A stretch of 64,000 nt of DNA from Desmodus rotundus (GCF_022682495.2 NC_071393.1:113042239-113106238), one strand, 5' to 3'; positions 12,261-24,009 are shown, counted from the first letter of the stretch. Translations and numbers: made by a program. The notes: a model not told the origin generated them from the letters alone.

Positions 12261-12429
12261 AAAGCTATTTTTGTAGTATAATAGTAACTGCTTTATACAG
12301 GTGTGGTAAGAATTGAATGGGAAAATCAGTGAGAGGCACTTTGAAACAGAGTAGCTAACAGCTGGTACAATGCTGGCTACTTTAATAATAAGATATTATT
12401 GTTATCTTCATTATTACGAAGAGGTTATC

Positions 12430-12930
12430 AAATCTGTACTTAGGTTGTAGTAGTATGATAGAGAGGAAGAGAATGGAGTTAACAAACATGAGCAATACTC
12501 AGGGGATGATGGAGAGGAGTCAAAGATTAACTTGAGGATTTTGAGCCATGGCGACTGGACGTTGGCTGGTGCCATCAACAGAAAGTGGGAAGTCAGAAGG
12601 AGCAGCTCCTTAAAACAAAGGTGATGTCAGTTTAGCAAGAATTGGACTTCAGGAGTTGGCCAGATAGCCTACTGGAGACATTGTGCAAGTGGATGGAAAC
12701 AAGACACGCTGGGCTTGGGAAGCTGGAGTCACAGACTTGGAACTATGCACACTGGGGTAACAGCACAAACCAACGTGGGAGACTTCTGAGGGCTAACGGA
12801 AAAGCGGAAACCTAGGAGGAAAGAGAGAATATTGGAAAGGAAGTAGAAGAGGGACCACTTAAGAGAATTAGTGGGACCTGGAGCATTCAGTGTGATAGAA
12901 GCCAAGAAGGGAAAGTTTTAGGAGCTAATG
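12430..12930 (-). repeat. L2 LINE internal (reverse-transcriptase side) fragment
   Basis: AGAGGAGTCAAAGATTAACT, CAGTTTAGCAAGAATTGGAC, CCAGATAGCCTACTGGAGAC and CACTTAAGAGAATTAGTGGG match the part of L2 upstream of the fragment at 11690-12260. One longer insertion was probably broken up. Confidence 0.65.
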
Positions 12931-12977
12931 GTCAATCTTATCTGATATGGGTGGGAGAGACGGGGAGAGCAGACAAT

Positions 12978-13025
<48 letters not shown>
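12978..13025 (+). repeat. (TAGA)n microsatellite
   Basis: Twelve uninterrupted TAGA units, followed by an imperfect tail to about 13050. Likely polymorphic. Confidence 0.97.
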
Positions 13026-13050
13026 ATAGATCAACAGATAGGTAGATAAT

Positions 13051-14205
13051 CAGGAATAAGTTATTATATATTTGGGGGAATAAGAGGTCCTTGGTGGATG
13101 AGAGTTAGGCAGAGGTAGAGAAAAGAATGAGTGATGAGAACAGAGAGACAAATGATTACTCTAAAATTGCAAGAGTTTGTTGAAAGCAAGATGGGAAGAG
13201 AGCACGATGGGGGTAGAACTGGACACGTGATGTTCATTTTAGGATGGGATTTGTTAAGTATGCTTCCAATTAGAGGGAGGGATTCAATGTTAAGGGAGAA
13301 AGGGCCAGGGGGCAAGATGTTGAGGGCAGGGCAGGGGTGTGTCCTGGACACTATGCAGGAAGGGAATGGAGACCAGTGACAGGGAAGGACGAGGAACGAA
13401 GTGGAGAGATCAGGGTGCAAAGAACAAGTATCAACCAAGCTCACACTGTTTGGCTTCATTCTCCAGGACAAACACAGTAGTGCGTGACTTTGAGGTCCTC
13501 TCCTCTCAAGTGACTTGAAAACTACCACATGAAATCCAGGGCAGGATTACAGTTTCCAGTCCCTCTTCCGGATTCCCCACACGACCATTGTTCTTGCATA
13601 CAACCAGGAAAGCACTACTTGTCATTCCAAGTATCAATGCAGTCCATGCTACTCGGCCCATTCCAAATTACACGCATATCCAGAATGAAATAGAGCTGTT
13701 TTCTTAGTAGACCTGACTCTGTTTACCATATCTGAGTACCCTTGATTCTGGAATTAGCCTTTATTCACTCTTCATATTATCAAAACATATGCATATACAT
13801 ATATACGTGATTCTTACTATCTCAATGTCTTGCTCGATAGTCTCTATGGATCTGTGTATGGACTTAAATACTTCTTACCCTTCCAGACTCCTTTTTTGGA
13901 CCTTCCCAACCCTGAGAGATCTCATATCTTTGGGGCTCTCCTTGTTCTGCAGCTCAGTAGGCCAGGAAGTGTGTTTTATACCTTCAGGAGCCACTTTTTC
14001 TTTCCCCTGAGGTGCCCTGCCCAGTGCTGAGTTTAATAAAGTGCCCATTCAAAAACAACCAAATATAAACCCATCTCATCAGGAAAAAAAAAAAAAGTAG
14101 AACTTCTTCCTAGAAGGCCAGCTCTGATTAACGTGCTAAAACAGAAAAAGGAACGCCCTACCTTCCTTCACAAGCCATCAGGACCACGATTCGCCATGGT
14201 TTTTA
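13051..14205. other. Unassigned intergenic sequence
   Basis: A 154-codon minus-strand frame at 13528-13064 is one of the longest in the window. It is low-complexity (S/L/P-rich), starts no recognisable domain and sits in purine-rich DNA next to a microsatellite, so it is not called a gene. Confidence 0.45.
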
Positions 14206-14209
14206 CCAC

Positions 14210-14835
14210 AGCCCGCTAACGCCCTGCCTCCCTTTCTCTACCTACATCCCAGTCTCTATCCACATACTGTCTAAAGTGCAGATCTGCCCCTGTCCTTCAG
14301 TAGTGAAAACCGTCCTAATCTCCCTCAGGGAACCCAGTGGAAATCCTTAGCATGGGTACAAGCCCTTCAAGGTTTGGCCCCTAGAGCTTCTCCAAACTCA
14401 TCTCCCCGAATTTTAGCCTCTGTCTTCAGTCATTTAGAAGAGCTCTTATCCACTTTAGGTCTTTGCATACTGACCCCTTCACTCATAACACTTTCTCCCC
14501 CACCCCACTCCTTCCCTGCTTTCACCAAAGCCAACTCCCACCCATCCTTTCTTTCGGAGGTTAGCTGTCCCTAGAAGTCCTCCTTAAGTCACTGTAGAGA
14601 AGCGATCTTCCTATACGCTTCCACTGCGCCCAGGATTTACCCTCCAGTGAAAAGAATCACTTTGTATGGATGGTAACTGCCTGTTCACTAGTTGGTCATC
14701 CCTGCTGGAATGAATGTGTTTTTATGAGGAAAGGAACCATTCTGTTTTAGTTACGTCTGTACCTTGCAAATGCCTGGCAGAGTAAGTTGTTGTTGAATAG
14801 TTATGAAATAAACAGCTGATCGAATAAATAAATGA
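14210..14835 (+). repeat. L2 LINE 3' portion
   Basis: CAAGCCCTTCAAGGTTTGGC, CTTTAGGTCTTTGCATACTG and GCAAATGCCTGGCAGAGTAA occur in L2 order. Confidence 0.75.
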
Positions 14836-14839
14836 ATGC

Positions 14840-15295
14840 TTTTTCTTTTGGAGTCCAACGTATTTCTGAACCTCACCCAATATTTGAACCTCTAGGCAAA
14901 GCAACCAGGCTTGAGTGAAAAGGGAGTTATCCTCTTCCTATCTGACCTTGGTAGCTTGAAGAGAAGCCAAGATGTGTGACACATTCCCCCAAACCCAGAT
15001 TGTGGGCAATTCAGACCAGGGAACAATGCCCACAGTGATTATCCATGGACAATACCAGCAGCTATGCCCAGAGACTGTACAAGGGGCCACCTTGCACAAG
15101 GACAGGGCAAGACTAGAGCAAGAGAACATGGCCTCGGCTTTCGGATCCCAGCCCAGGGAGGAGCCTAGCAGAAGTACATGTTTTCACAGGATCGGTCCAA
15201 TTTCTCCCTTCTCTGACCAGAAGGCTGTGGAGGGCAGTGCAAGAGATGCCAACGTGGAGCTCAGAGGAGCATGAGCAGAGAGGAGCTGTAACTCG
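14840..15295. other. Unassigned intergenic sequence
   Basis: Overlapping short frames on both strands (14972-15274 and complement), with no motif. Confidence 0.4.
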
Positions 15296-15299
15296 TCCC

Positions 15300-15690
15300 T
15301 TGGAGTCCATTTATTTAATAAGACATGTAGTGAGTGCCTGTTCTGTGCTAGGCACAGTGCTAGGCCCTGGGGATACGATGTAAATAGATTCACCAGCTAT
15401 CTTTCCTCCCTTCATGCAGCTCACTATCTAGAAGTGTAACTGGCATTATTCAATCACATTTATAAACTCAACGTGCATCTTTAAATTTTTTTCAAAATAA
15501 CAGGTTCAGTGTATGGGTATAGAAGATAAGGGGACTGGCCTAGTCAGCGAAGGTGCAGAAGGCTTCCTTGAGGGAGTAACCAATGGAGTGAGAACTGAAG
15601 GGTGAATAGCAGGAGGACGTGAGACACGGATGAGGTGGGAGTTCAAGGGTGCTGGAAGAACAATCAAGTGCTTCAGGTAGAGGAAACTGC
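15300..15690 (-). repeat. L2 LINE 3' portion
   Basis: GTGAGTGCCTGTTCTGTGCT, AGGCACAGTGCTAGGCCCTG, GGCTTCCTTGAGGGAGTAAC and GAGTGAGAACTGAAGGGTGA are antisense L2. Confidence 0.85.
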
Positions 15691-16651
15691 ATAAACAGCC
15701 TACTCACCTTCATTCAGTTCAAGAACCACTTCAGCCAAGTTCAGTTCTGTAGGTTCCATCTGCTTCTTCTCAACCCAATTATCTTATTTTCTATTTCAAT
15801 AGAAACGAGGCTATTGAGTGGACTTTTGTGTGGGCACTGCCCATAGGAAACGGAGATTGCAATGAGGGGCTGAGTGATCAGCCCCACATCCCGTCACGCA
15901 AATTCTGACCATCAACCATCCTCACTTGAAGAACCGCAAGGCAAGAAGGGGCACGTTCCTCTCCAACTTGGATCCAGCGCGGCAGGCAGAAGGGCCAGCG
16001 AGAGGCCAAGTGCCCGGACGGGAGTGAACTGATCCCCCTATTTCAGGAAGAGCGTGGCGCAGCTGCTATATTTGAAAATCGAGGTAAACAAGAGCTCCGC
16101 TCAAGTGGATGGGACACAACAGCTGCGGAGGATTAATCACAAGCGGCTGCGAGTCACCAGGTCTCCAGAGGCCGGAGGCATGAGGCCTCCCTTTCGGTGC
16201 GCCCGCAGGAGGCCGGATGCGTCCCTGTAACCCACCCACAACTCCCTCCTCTTGGGGTGCTTCTTGACCACCCAGGAGCTCCACGCCTTGCTCCCAGGTG
16301 CGGCCTGCGTTCCTGAAAAACTGTTACCAATTTCAATCTTTCTGCCCAGGAGACAGAACCACCAAACGTTCTGGGTTTGTTTTTTAATCGCCAGAATAGA
16401 GAGAAATCGGGGCGGGGGGGGGGGCGGAGGCGGGCAGCGAACGGGTAAATTTATGGCACTGCATTAAAGGCGTTTGTTCTATTTAACCACACACACTCCC
16501 TCCTCCACAGTTAAAAATATAAAACACAGTGAATAAAGGCGAAAAGCTTCTTTCTCCCCCTGGATCAAATGGCTTTCTTTATCTTCTCCAGTGGCTCGGG
16601 TACTCAAGGCAGGTCAGGCGGGGTCTGCAGGAGCTCGAGCCTCTGAATGAG

Positions 16652-16682
16652 GGCCTGTGTGTGTGTGTGTGTGTGTGTGTGT
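16652..16682 (+). repeat. (GT)n dinucleotide repeat
   Basis: About 15 GT units at the edge of the CpG island. Confidence 0.95.
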
Positions 16683-17391
16683 GGTGCTGGAGGCGACGGG
16701 GATGGGGGTGGGGGTTAGTTACACACTTCGCTTCTCTCCACCTGGCCCGGGACCGCCCAGACCACCGCGGTCTGGAGAGCAGAGAACCGGAGAAACCCTC
16801 CTTCGCCCCGCCCCTTGGCCGCCTCCGGCGGGGGCGCGGGAGTTAGCGCTCCAGACCCTTCGTGGCGGAGAACCGACGCTGGGGTGCGCGCGTGCCTGTG
16901 TGCACGCGTGCGCGCGCCGCGTGAATTAACGCGCCCCCCTCCTAGCCCTCACACCCGGTGGGCACTCACAGCCCCAAGAGCGCAACACGCCCTGGCACAG
17001 CCAGCACACACATGCATCCAGCACGCAGCACAGCAGTCCGCCTCCCCAGTGCGCACCCGCCGCGGACCCGACTGCACACACATGCCCAGGCATTTCCCTC
17101 TGCGCCCCTCCACCGCGCTGCTGGACACTCACTCTGCCAGAACGCCCCCCCCCCCCCCGCAACACCGCATACACAACGCACACTTTTCGGAGCACCCTCC
17201 CCCCATCTCTTCAGGCGCTAAGCCCTCAGGAAGGCAGTTCATAGGAATGATCCTGAGAAATAACTTAATTAACCCCATTATTCACAAGCAGGAACCCTCT
17301 TGGGGACACCCCCAAACGCCCCAACCTCGACCTCCCCTGCTTCGGCCTCCCGCTAAGGGGGAAGGGCAAGAGGCTCTCCCCCATTACTCAC

Positions 17392-18085
17392 CGTTTCCTC
17401 TAGGTCTCCCGAGAGGAGTGGGCAAATGAAGGGGTGAGGAAGATGTGCGATGCCCCCGCCGCCCAGCTCCTCACCGGCCGCCGAGGCTCATCGCCCCCGC
17501 GGGCTGCCCGCCGGCCGCAGCCGCGTCCGGGGCATGTCAGTCCGCCGCCGCCGCCCGCCGGCCGGGCTCGTGGGCTCGCAGCTTTCAGGGAGCTGCAGGG
17601 CAGCGCATCTGGAGCGCGAAGGCTGGGGCCGGGGCGCGGGGCTTGGGGAGGGGTCCTTAGGCGCCAATTTTAGGAGCAAGGAAAACCTGCCCGAAGACCC
17701 CCGGAAATCCCCGACCCGGGGCGCGGATTCAGGACGAAGCCCAGGAGAGGCCTGGAGTCCCGGCCGCCGGCAGCGGGGGGGATCCCTGCCGGGAGCGGCA
17801 GGAAGGCGAGCAGCCCGGCGCGTCCTGGTAGCTCCGAGCGACCCCGGCCAGCCGTCGCGTCGCCGGGGCTTTCCCGGGGCTGGGAGAGCGCCGGCTCTCC
17901 GCCTCGCACGCCGTCACCGCGGGCGACGTCTCGGCCTCGCCGCGCGCGGAGGGGACGCGCGGAGGGGCTGGTTTCTGGGCGAGCCGAGAGCTTTGCCCAC
18001 TAAGCTGCAGCAAGAAGCCAAATCAAAAAGCCAATCTCCAAGCCTCCAAACCGAACGTCACCCTATCAGCTGAGAGAGAGAGCTG
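17392..18085 (-). other. Candidate non-coding first exon (SLC8A3?) in the CpG island
   Basis: The minus strand has a TATA-like GATAAATA at 18114-18107, a plausible start 25-30 nt downstream, and a strong donor ACG|GTGAGTA with the last exon base at 17392. The intervening ~690 bases are GC-rich, with no convincing coding frame. A TGACGTT half-CRE and a CAGCTG E-box lie near the proposed start. SLC8A3 encodes the Na+/Ca2+ exchanger NCX3 of brain and skeletal muscle. The link rests on synteny, not on coding sequence. Confidence 0.4.
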
Positions 18086-18106
18086 CACGGAATGACACGC
18101 CGCGCG

Positions 18107-18114
18107 TATTTATC
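18107..18114 (-). promoter_or_regulatory. TATA-like box in the CpG island
   Basis: GATAAATA on the minus strand, flanked by GC-rich DNA (CGAGG before, CGCGCGG after), an AT island conspicuous in its surroundings. A pyrimidine-rich CTCTCTCTC tract follows about 25 nt downstream. Confidence 0.5.
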
Positions 18115-18429
18115 CTCGCCCGCGGACGGGGGAGTTTTCAGATAGCTTCCCGACCGGGCGCGAGGAAGTGGAGCCTCCACCTCTTTGAGTCCGGAGAGCC
18201 CCGAGGACCGGGTGCAGCGGGACCCCTATACCCCGGTCACCCATACACCCGTTGGAACCTGGCGCCCGGCGCCTCCGGGCCAGTGGCACTTCCAAGACGG
18301 CGGCGCGTCCTGACCTGGATTCCGCGGAGAACGGAGCTCTGGGCAGCAGGCGGGGAGGGCGGGCAGGCAGGCGCGCGGCACCGGCTTTCCCCCTGTCCTT
18401 AGGAGACGCCTGTCTGCAATTCCGAAATT

Positions 18430-19180
18430 GAGTCTCCACCAAACACATCTGTGGTTTTTAAATATAGCAGGGGACGATTACCCAGGCAGGGTCCACCCAG
18501 GCCTAGGGGAGGAGTTGAGGGGGATGGAGGTTGGCAGTGGAGGGAAAATAAAACTCCTTTTTCTCCCCGCTTTTTTTCTTCTGTTCTTGGTGCAGAACTC
18601 AGTCTGTCATTTTCTCAACCCAAATCAAACAACAGCTTGTAAGAGACGCTTAGGTGAGCGCTGGTATGTTTTGGTTTTGGGTTTTTAAGGCTAAAAATAA
18701 GAGGGGGCTGTCTCCCAAATTGCTGCTTTCTCTGGGCCTGGAGCCTGGAAGAGAGATGGTTCTTTGATGCAGCAGCAGAACCAGGGTTTGGGGCTTGGCT
18801 CAGGCGAAGTGTACACATGTAGCCTTAAATCAGATGTCTGTAATTTCTGCTATATTTGTCAGGTTTGGTCCTGGAGGCATGAGGGGCGGGCAAGCCTCTC
18901 CTAAGAATGGGGTTTCACATCCCTAGTTGATCGACAGCGTTATACAGCTAACGTGATCACAGTGGCTGGCCTTTTGGAGAGACACCCATGCAGATTCTGG
19001 GACAATGTAAGAGTGGGAAGTTGTGTCTCTCAGGCCTCTGTCTGCTGCCTAAAGCCAAGTATCAGGGGCCCAATACATACTCCTTAGCAATTACCAGCAT
19101 CTCCTTAGGGCCAGGTGCCTTGCCAATGAGTTTGTTCAAACACTGCTAAAGGCAGAGACTTGTGTGGTTCTCAGTTCTGG
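18430..19180. other. Unassigned sequence upstream of the CpG island
   Basis: No repeat recognised. On the minus strand this would be the 5' flank of the candidate promoter. Confidence 0.4.
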
Positions 19181-19184
19181 GTAG

Positions 19185-19340
19185 ACTGAAATAACGAAAC
19201 CACACTCTACATTCTGAGCCTCGTGTCCTCACCCGTAAAATGCAAGTAATAATAAAGCCCACCTCGGGGAGTTGTGAGGATCCTGTGAGATTAGTTTCTG
19301 GTACAGAGTAATTCCCAAATGCCGTCTTTCTCCTCCCAAC
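19185..19340 (+). repeat. MIR SINE fragment
   Basis: CTGAGCCTCGTGTCCTCACC, GTAAAATGCAAGTAATAATA and GGGGAGTTGTGAGGATCCTG are the MIRb-type 3' body. Confidence 0.8.
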
Positions 19341-19344
19341 GCTG

Positions 19345-19865
19345 CTTCTCCCCCACTGTAAATTCTACGATGGACTTTCTGCTTTGAATACTACACCGAG
19401 TCTCTTATTTTCCCCTCTCTACTACGTGCATGCAGGGTTGGAAAACAGTAAATTTAAAGACACTGGGCCTTCAATCTCTGCCATTGTTTATGCCTTCATT
19501 TCTGGTTGTATTAGAACTCAAGGGGATTTTCACAGGAAAGCCAGCAAACTACAGGGTCTGACAGAAGGAATGCCTACTTGAGTGTGGTTGGGAGGGTAAT
19601 AATATGGGTGTAATAATTTATAGTTTTAACTTGAACGTTTCACCTAAAATGTCATATGTCATGCTTGAGTGTGATACTGTTATTTTACATGCTTATGATT
19701 TTGTAATAAAAGATTTTGTAATTAAAAAGGGGGGCGTTATTTGTGCTGGACCCTGTATTTATCGTCAGCATTAGGAGCAAGAGCCATAAACTTCATCTTA
19801 AGCTAGGAGAAAACTGATGCCCAAAGAAGGGAGGGGACTCAATCCAATCACAGAACTGAAGGGAT
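19345..19865. other. Unassigned intergenic sequence
   Basis: Nothing recognised. Confidence 0.4.
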
Positions 19866-19867
19866 GG

Positions 19868-20262
19868 CATCTGTCATGGGCTGAACAATGACACCCCACC
19901 CTCTCCCCACCCTGCACCCACCCCTGCCAAATGTGTATGTAAAGTGGTTATCTCCAGTTCCTCAGAATGTGACTGCAAAAGAGGTAATTAAGTTAAAGTG
20001 AAGTCATTATGGTGAGCCCTAATTAAATCACTGGTGTCCTTATGAAAAGAGTAGATTGGGACCCACAGAGGGAAGACGATGTGAGGCCACAGCCAGAAAG
20101 CAGCCATCTTCACGCTGAGAAGAGACTATTAGAAGAAACCAACCCTGCTGACTCCTTGATCTTGGATTTCTAGCCTCCAGAGCACAAGAAAATACATTTC
20201 TGTTGTTTAAGCCACCCAGTCAGTGGTATTTGGTTATGGCAGCCCTAGCTAACTAATACAGA
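19868..20262 (+). repeat. MaLR (MLT1-type) LTR
   Basis: GGGCTGAACAATGACACCCC start, AATTAAATCACTGGTGTCCT centre, CTTGATCTTGGATTTCTAGC, CCACCCAGTCAGTGGTATTT and ACTAATACA end. Same class as the copy at 1845-2235, more diverged. Confidence 0.85.
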
Positions 20263-20394
20263 ATCCAAGTATCTGGCTGATTCTGTGACTCCTTATTAGA
20301 TTCCAACTTCAAAGAGTTACCTGGGGTTATTTGGAACCTTGAAACACGCTGGATTTTATAATTTAGCAAAGAGGAAGCAGGGAGACCAGCTGTT

Positions 20395-20690
20395 AGTGAA
20401 TGCCTGCTATGACGCTGTGCTGTGTGAAAGGCTAGACAGTGGCTGCGGTGGGGAGTTTTAGCAGCAATTCAGATTGAATTCTCAGAGGTCCCTCAGAAGA
20501 AGTTAACATCTGAGCAGCAACTTCAGTGGAGCGAGGGAGTGAGCCGTGTGCGGATTTGGGGGCAGAGGAGCAGTGGCCGTGTTAGAGGAATAGCAGCCAT
20601 CTTGGCTAGTGCCCAGTGAATGCTGGGGGGCGCGAAAGGAGACAATGAGGGGAAACCTGCTGCTCTGGCTGCTGCTGGAGCCAGGCAGCC
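20395..20690 (-). repeat. L2 LINE 3' portion
   Basis: TGAATGCCTGCTATGACGCT, CAGCAACTTCAGTGGAGCGA and GAGCCGTGTGCGGATTTGGG are antisense L2. Confidence 0.65.
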
Positions 20691-20699
20691 TAGAGTCCC

Positions 20700-21430
20700 T
20701 GAGGCTTTTTAGCTTGATTTCATCTTCTTTAAATACTTTCTACCTCAGGTACCATATCATTCATTCTGCTAGTGTAGGCAGTCCTCTTCCTAATGTTTTC
20801 CTTGGGAGGGTGGGATGGGGTAGATGCCATTGCCCACCAGCAAGGTACTTTGTCTAGTATTTGTTTGCCTATAGTTTAGAAGTCACCAAAGCTAAAAGTA
20901 ACAAAGTCTCAATGGAGTACCAGGGTTAATCTGCTACATTCCGAGGACAGCCAGGAACAGCAGACAGCCAGGTAGGAAAGGGCCCAAGCACCCCGGGCAA
21001 TCTCTTCCCTGAGAAGACATCACAGAAATTATTCTCTTGATCCACTGATTATCCTTTCACCAGTGAGAAACGCACTCCTTGATGAAAAGAAAACAGCATT
21101 TGAAAGGTTTACTCCTTCTCAAGATGGTGAACAGCACCAACTGGTGTAACTGCATCTTCTTCTGGGATGCTGACTTTAAAAAGAGGGGAAAAAAGGATAT
21201 TTACCTAATTATGAAAGCAATATTTATTGTTGGGAAATTAGACACACAGAAATGTATAAAGAAAAATCATCCAATTACCATCATCTGGAGATAACTATTT
21301 TAGGGTTCTCATTTTAAATAATTATACCCTTAATATATATTTGGGTATACCTGAGGTCATTTTGTATCCTAATTTTAAATTAGTATTATTTAGTAATTAC
21401 TTTCCCATTATCGTTTTTCTTTCTAGCATG
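20700..21430. other. Mostly unassigned intergenic sequence
   Basis: At 21215-21300, GCAATATTTATTGTTGGGAA followed by AGAAATGTATAAAGAAAAAT looks like a common old interspersed repeat, but I cannot name it. Confidence 0.35.
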
Positions 21431-21436
21431 TAATAC

Positions 21437-21560
21437 TTTTTTTATTGTTGTTCAAGTACAGTTGTATCCATTTTCCCCTCACCATGCCCCCCCACCCCAA
21501 CCACCCCACTTCCCACCCTCGATCCTGCCCCCCTTTGACATTAGCTTTTCATTCCACACA
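21437..21560 (-). repeat. Bat-type LINE-1 3' UTR fragment
   Basis: TTTTTTTATTGTTGTTCAAG, TACAGTTGTATCCATTTTCC and the C-rich CCCACCCTCGATCCTGCCC tract resemble the antisense 3' UTR of L1 families abundant in bat genomes. A second, differently preserved copy lies at 57795-57935. Confidence 0.65.
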
Positions 21561-21564
21561 CTGG

Positions 21565-22390
21565 GCTCAAGGCCCTGGTGATACCAAGGGAAATCGTGGA
21601 GAGAAGTTAGGGTTGGCAAAGCCAAAGTGATGTCCCATATGGTTGTCTTCTGAGGCAAACACCGGCATGCTACAACCTCGGCAGCTTCCTGGCTCTCCTC
21701 TCGTTTGTAAGAGGGTGTCATAGGGAGAGGATAGGGGAGACTCCGAGGCCTAAAACCTGTTTTTTAGAGCAGATCATTTATTTGGTGTGTAGGTGTTGAT
21801 CAGACTTGTTTCAATGCGCAACATGTTGCTGAAGAACACACACCCCCACACTAATGGTATTTAAATTTTTCTTGATTGCCCGTACCATTGCACATACATC
21901 CTGACTGTTCCCCTGGTAAGCGGGCCTTTCTAACTCGGGAAATTGGCTGATTCCTAGTCTTCAGAGATAAGGGGAGCTGTCTTCAGCAAAGATGCTATCA
22001 GAGATTGTTCTCTGCCTGACTTGGAACTACAACTGCCATTGCCTCCTAATTTTTGGCCCAGCTGAGCCTCTTCATGGTATTTGTAATGATTTAGCCTATG
22101 GAGATCTTAATCAGCTTTCGTATTCCGACAATTCTGGTGTCTTTGTTATCTCACTCACTCTTCTAGTGGCCAAGACTAAAGGGGCCAAGCATAGACCAAG
22201 CCCAGTACTTGCCAGCCCTAAACATAGTGTACAGGTAACTTTACTGTTCTTTCTTACCTATCAGAGCATCCGTCATACGACGTACTGTATAACTCGAGCT
22301 GCTCGCCCAACAGTCATTCTCCTTTTCTCGGCGTTGGCCACTGTGAAAGTGAAGGATCAAGAAAAGCACTAAAATGGTAGGAACAAAAAG
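21565..22390. other. Unassigned intergenic sequence
   Basis: A 126-codon plus-strand frame (21992-22372) lacks any recognisable motif, and its 3' end approaches an LTR-like repeat. Confidence 0.4.
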
Positions 22391-22394
22391 CTGA

Positions 22395-23012
22395 ATATAC
22401 AAAAACTGTGACTGGCCTAAGCCAATCATGGGGATTTAAAACCCCTTCCCTAGATACTTTTCAGCCTGTCTTGCAGTTAAACATGGCCATGTGATCCACT
22501 TCCCACTTAGAGGCATGGGAGAAAATCTGGAAAATAGTTCCTTCCTGATGAACAAGAAAGGTGTTCTGCCTCTGCCCCCCTTTCCTCATCTTTAAAAGTA
22601 GTGTGAAGACCTAGTGCCTAGCCCTGACCCAGTGGCTCAGCAGCTCGGAGAGTCATCCAATGCACCAAAAGGTTCTGGGTTCCTTCCCTGATCAAGGCAC
22701 ACACCTGGGTTGCAGGTTAGATCCCCAGTTAGGGCATGTATGGGAGGCAACTGATTGATGTTTCTCTCTTGTATAGAAGCTTCTCTCCGTCTCCCTTCAT
22801 CTCTCTTTCACTCAGTAAATATATCCTCGGGTGAGATTTTGAAAAAAAAAAAGGAATTAATGCCTAGAGCCGTCGTAGCCATCTTGTAACTGGATCACTG
22901 ATGACATTTTGAATTGCTCCTCTCTGGAACTGCCCACTTTGAAACAAGAAAATTTCTGTGCTTTGAGGCACTTTTTCTTGCAGGTGAACCTGTCCTAACT
23001 GATGCATGTCAA
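22395..23012 (+). repeat. ERVL/MaLR-type LTR, split by a VES SINE
   Basis: AGTTCCTTCCTGATGAACAA, CATCTTTAAAAGTAG, GCCATCTTGTAACTGGATCA, CTGATGACATTTTGAATTGC, CTCTGGAACTGCCCACTTTG and CCTGTCCTAACTGATGC are landmarks of a common mammalian LTR of this class. The VES lies between the first and second halves. Confidence 0.55.
22621..22853 (+). repeat. VES SINE (bat)
   Basis: Starts GCCCTGACCCAGTGGCTCAG, with a tRNA-like box B (GGTTCTGGGTTCC region, decayed), GGTTGCAGGTTAGATCCCCA, TTGATGTTTCTCTC, and an A-rich tail. TGCCTA(G) is duplicated at 22615-22621 and 22861-22867. Confidence 0.93.
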
Positions 23013-23014
23013 GG

Positions 23015-23685
23015 GTGGCCAATGAGTGAGGGGTTCGACTTACCTGAAGGGCAGCCTCAATACCGCAGTAATGCAAAACTACAAACCAAGTTCAGTTTCA
23101 GCAGTTGACCAACAGGACAAACAGGATGCATTTATCTCTCAATTGGTAGAAGCTGATCTTTCCAAAAGGTAGACAGATTTAGATCAAAGGATGGGCAGGA
23201 AGGAGCCAAACGGAACCTATGTTCCACAACCTTAAGAACAAGGAATGTGGCAAACTCTTCAAACATTTTCTCTGTTAAATCTAAAACATGCTGGCATTAT
23301 ACTTATGTTTTTGACACTGCCCAATGGAGAAAAGATCATCTATAGGGACAGAGAGTTAGATTCATGAATGGAGACTTCTTAAAGAGTTTAGGACCGGCCC
23401 TAAGGCAGAGCATGGAGGTTAGCCTGGGCATGCGCCCGTCTCAGAGCAGATGGTACACACTGTGTGTTTTGGGGATCAAAGGAAATTAGAAGTGTCTCTT
23501 GATTTCAGCTACCTTATAACTAGACATTTTAATTTCCAATTTTTAGTGGTTATTCATTTTGTAAATTCATTCACTGACAGTTTTAAATGATCACCTTTCT
23601 CACTGAATCTAAAATATTGTTGGATCAATAAAAAAATTGAATTATGTTATCTCTTTTGGAATATGGTGTTAGAGAAAGTTCCTGA
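23015..23685. other. Unassigned intergenic sequence
   Basis: Nothing recognised. Confidence 0.4.
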
Positions 23686-23689
23686 ACTT

Positions 23690-23880
23690 TGAAGTCTGAC
23701 CAAAAAGAACTCAAGTTTTCTGCTCTTAACTAGCTGTGACCTTGGACATACTACTTTATTTCTTAAATGAGGATAATAACACAGCACAAAAGGTTCTTGG
23801 GTGATTTAAGTAAAGAAGGTAAAGTATAGGACACATAGTAGATATTGATAAGTAATAGTTTCTGTGTCAATTAGGGTCTA
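23690..23880 (+). repeat. MIR SINE fragment
   Basis: TTAACTAGCTGTGACCTTGG, TTTCTTAAATGAGGATAATA and GACACATAGTAGATATTGAT follow the MIRb body and 3' end. Confidence 0.75.
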
Positions 23881-24009
23881 ACTGGAAATAGGTGGAACAT
23901 TCAAGTTGGGATATTTTAAATTTTTTTTCTTATAAATGGATTATTTTCAAAGGTGGGCAAGACTTAGGGGAACCACATCTTTTAAAAAATGTCAAGGTTA
24001 ACAAATAAA

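Larger units (their letters stand above)
15950..18400. promoter_or_regulatory. Large CpG island, candidate promoter of SLC8A3
   Basis: CpG density rises sharply from about 16.7 to 18.4 kb. The island includes a (GT)n tract at 16652-16682, a G run at 16409-16432 and a C run near 17144-17159. In mammals SLC8A3 lies beside COX16 in the same orientation with its promoter facing the COX16 3' end; this island is in that position. No SLC8A3 coding exon is visible in the window, which is compatible with a non-coding first exon. The island itself is certain; the gene assignment is inference. Confidence 0.8.

Noticed and set aside
12978..13025. CRISPR-like array
   Set aside because: A simple tetranucleotide repeat with no spacers, in mammalian DNA.
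13064..13528. 154-codon minus-strand frame
   Set aside because: Low-complexity composition, no domain or splice context, next to a microsatellite and L2 fossils.
16815..18073. Long plus-strand open frames (204 and 207 codons) in the CpG island
   Set aside because: They overlap other frames on both strands, are rich in R/P/A/G as expected from GC-rich DNA with few stop codons, and have no recognisable domain.
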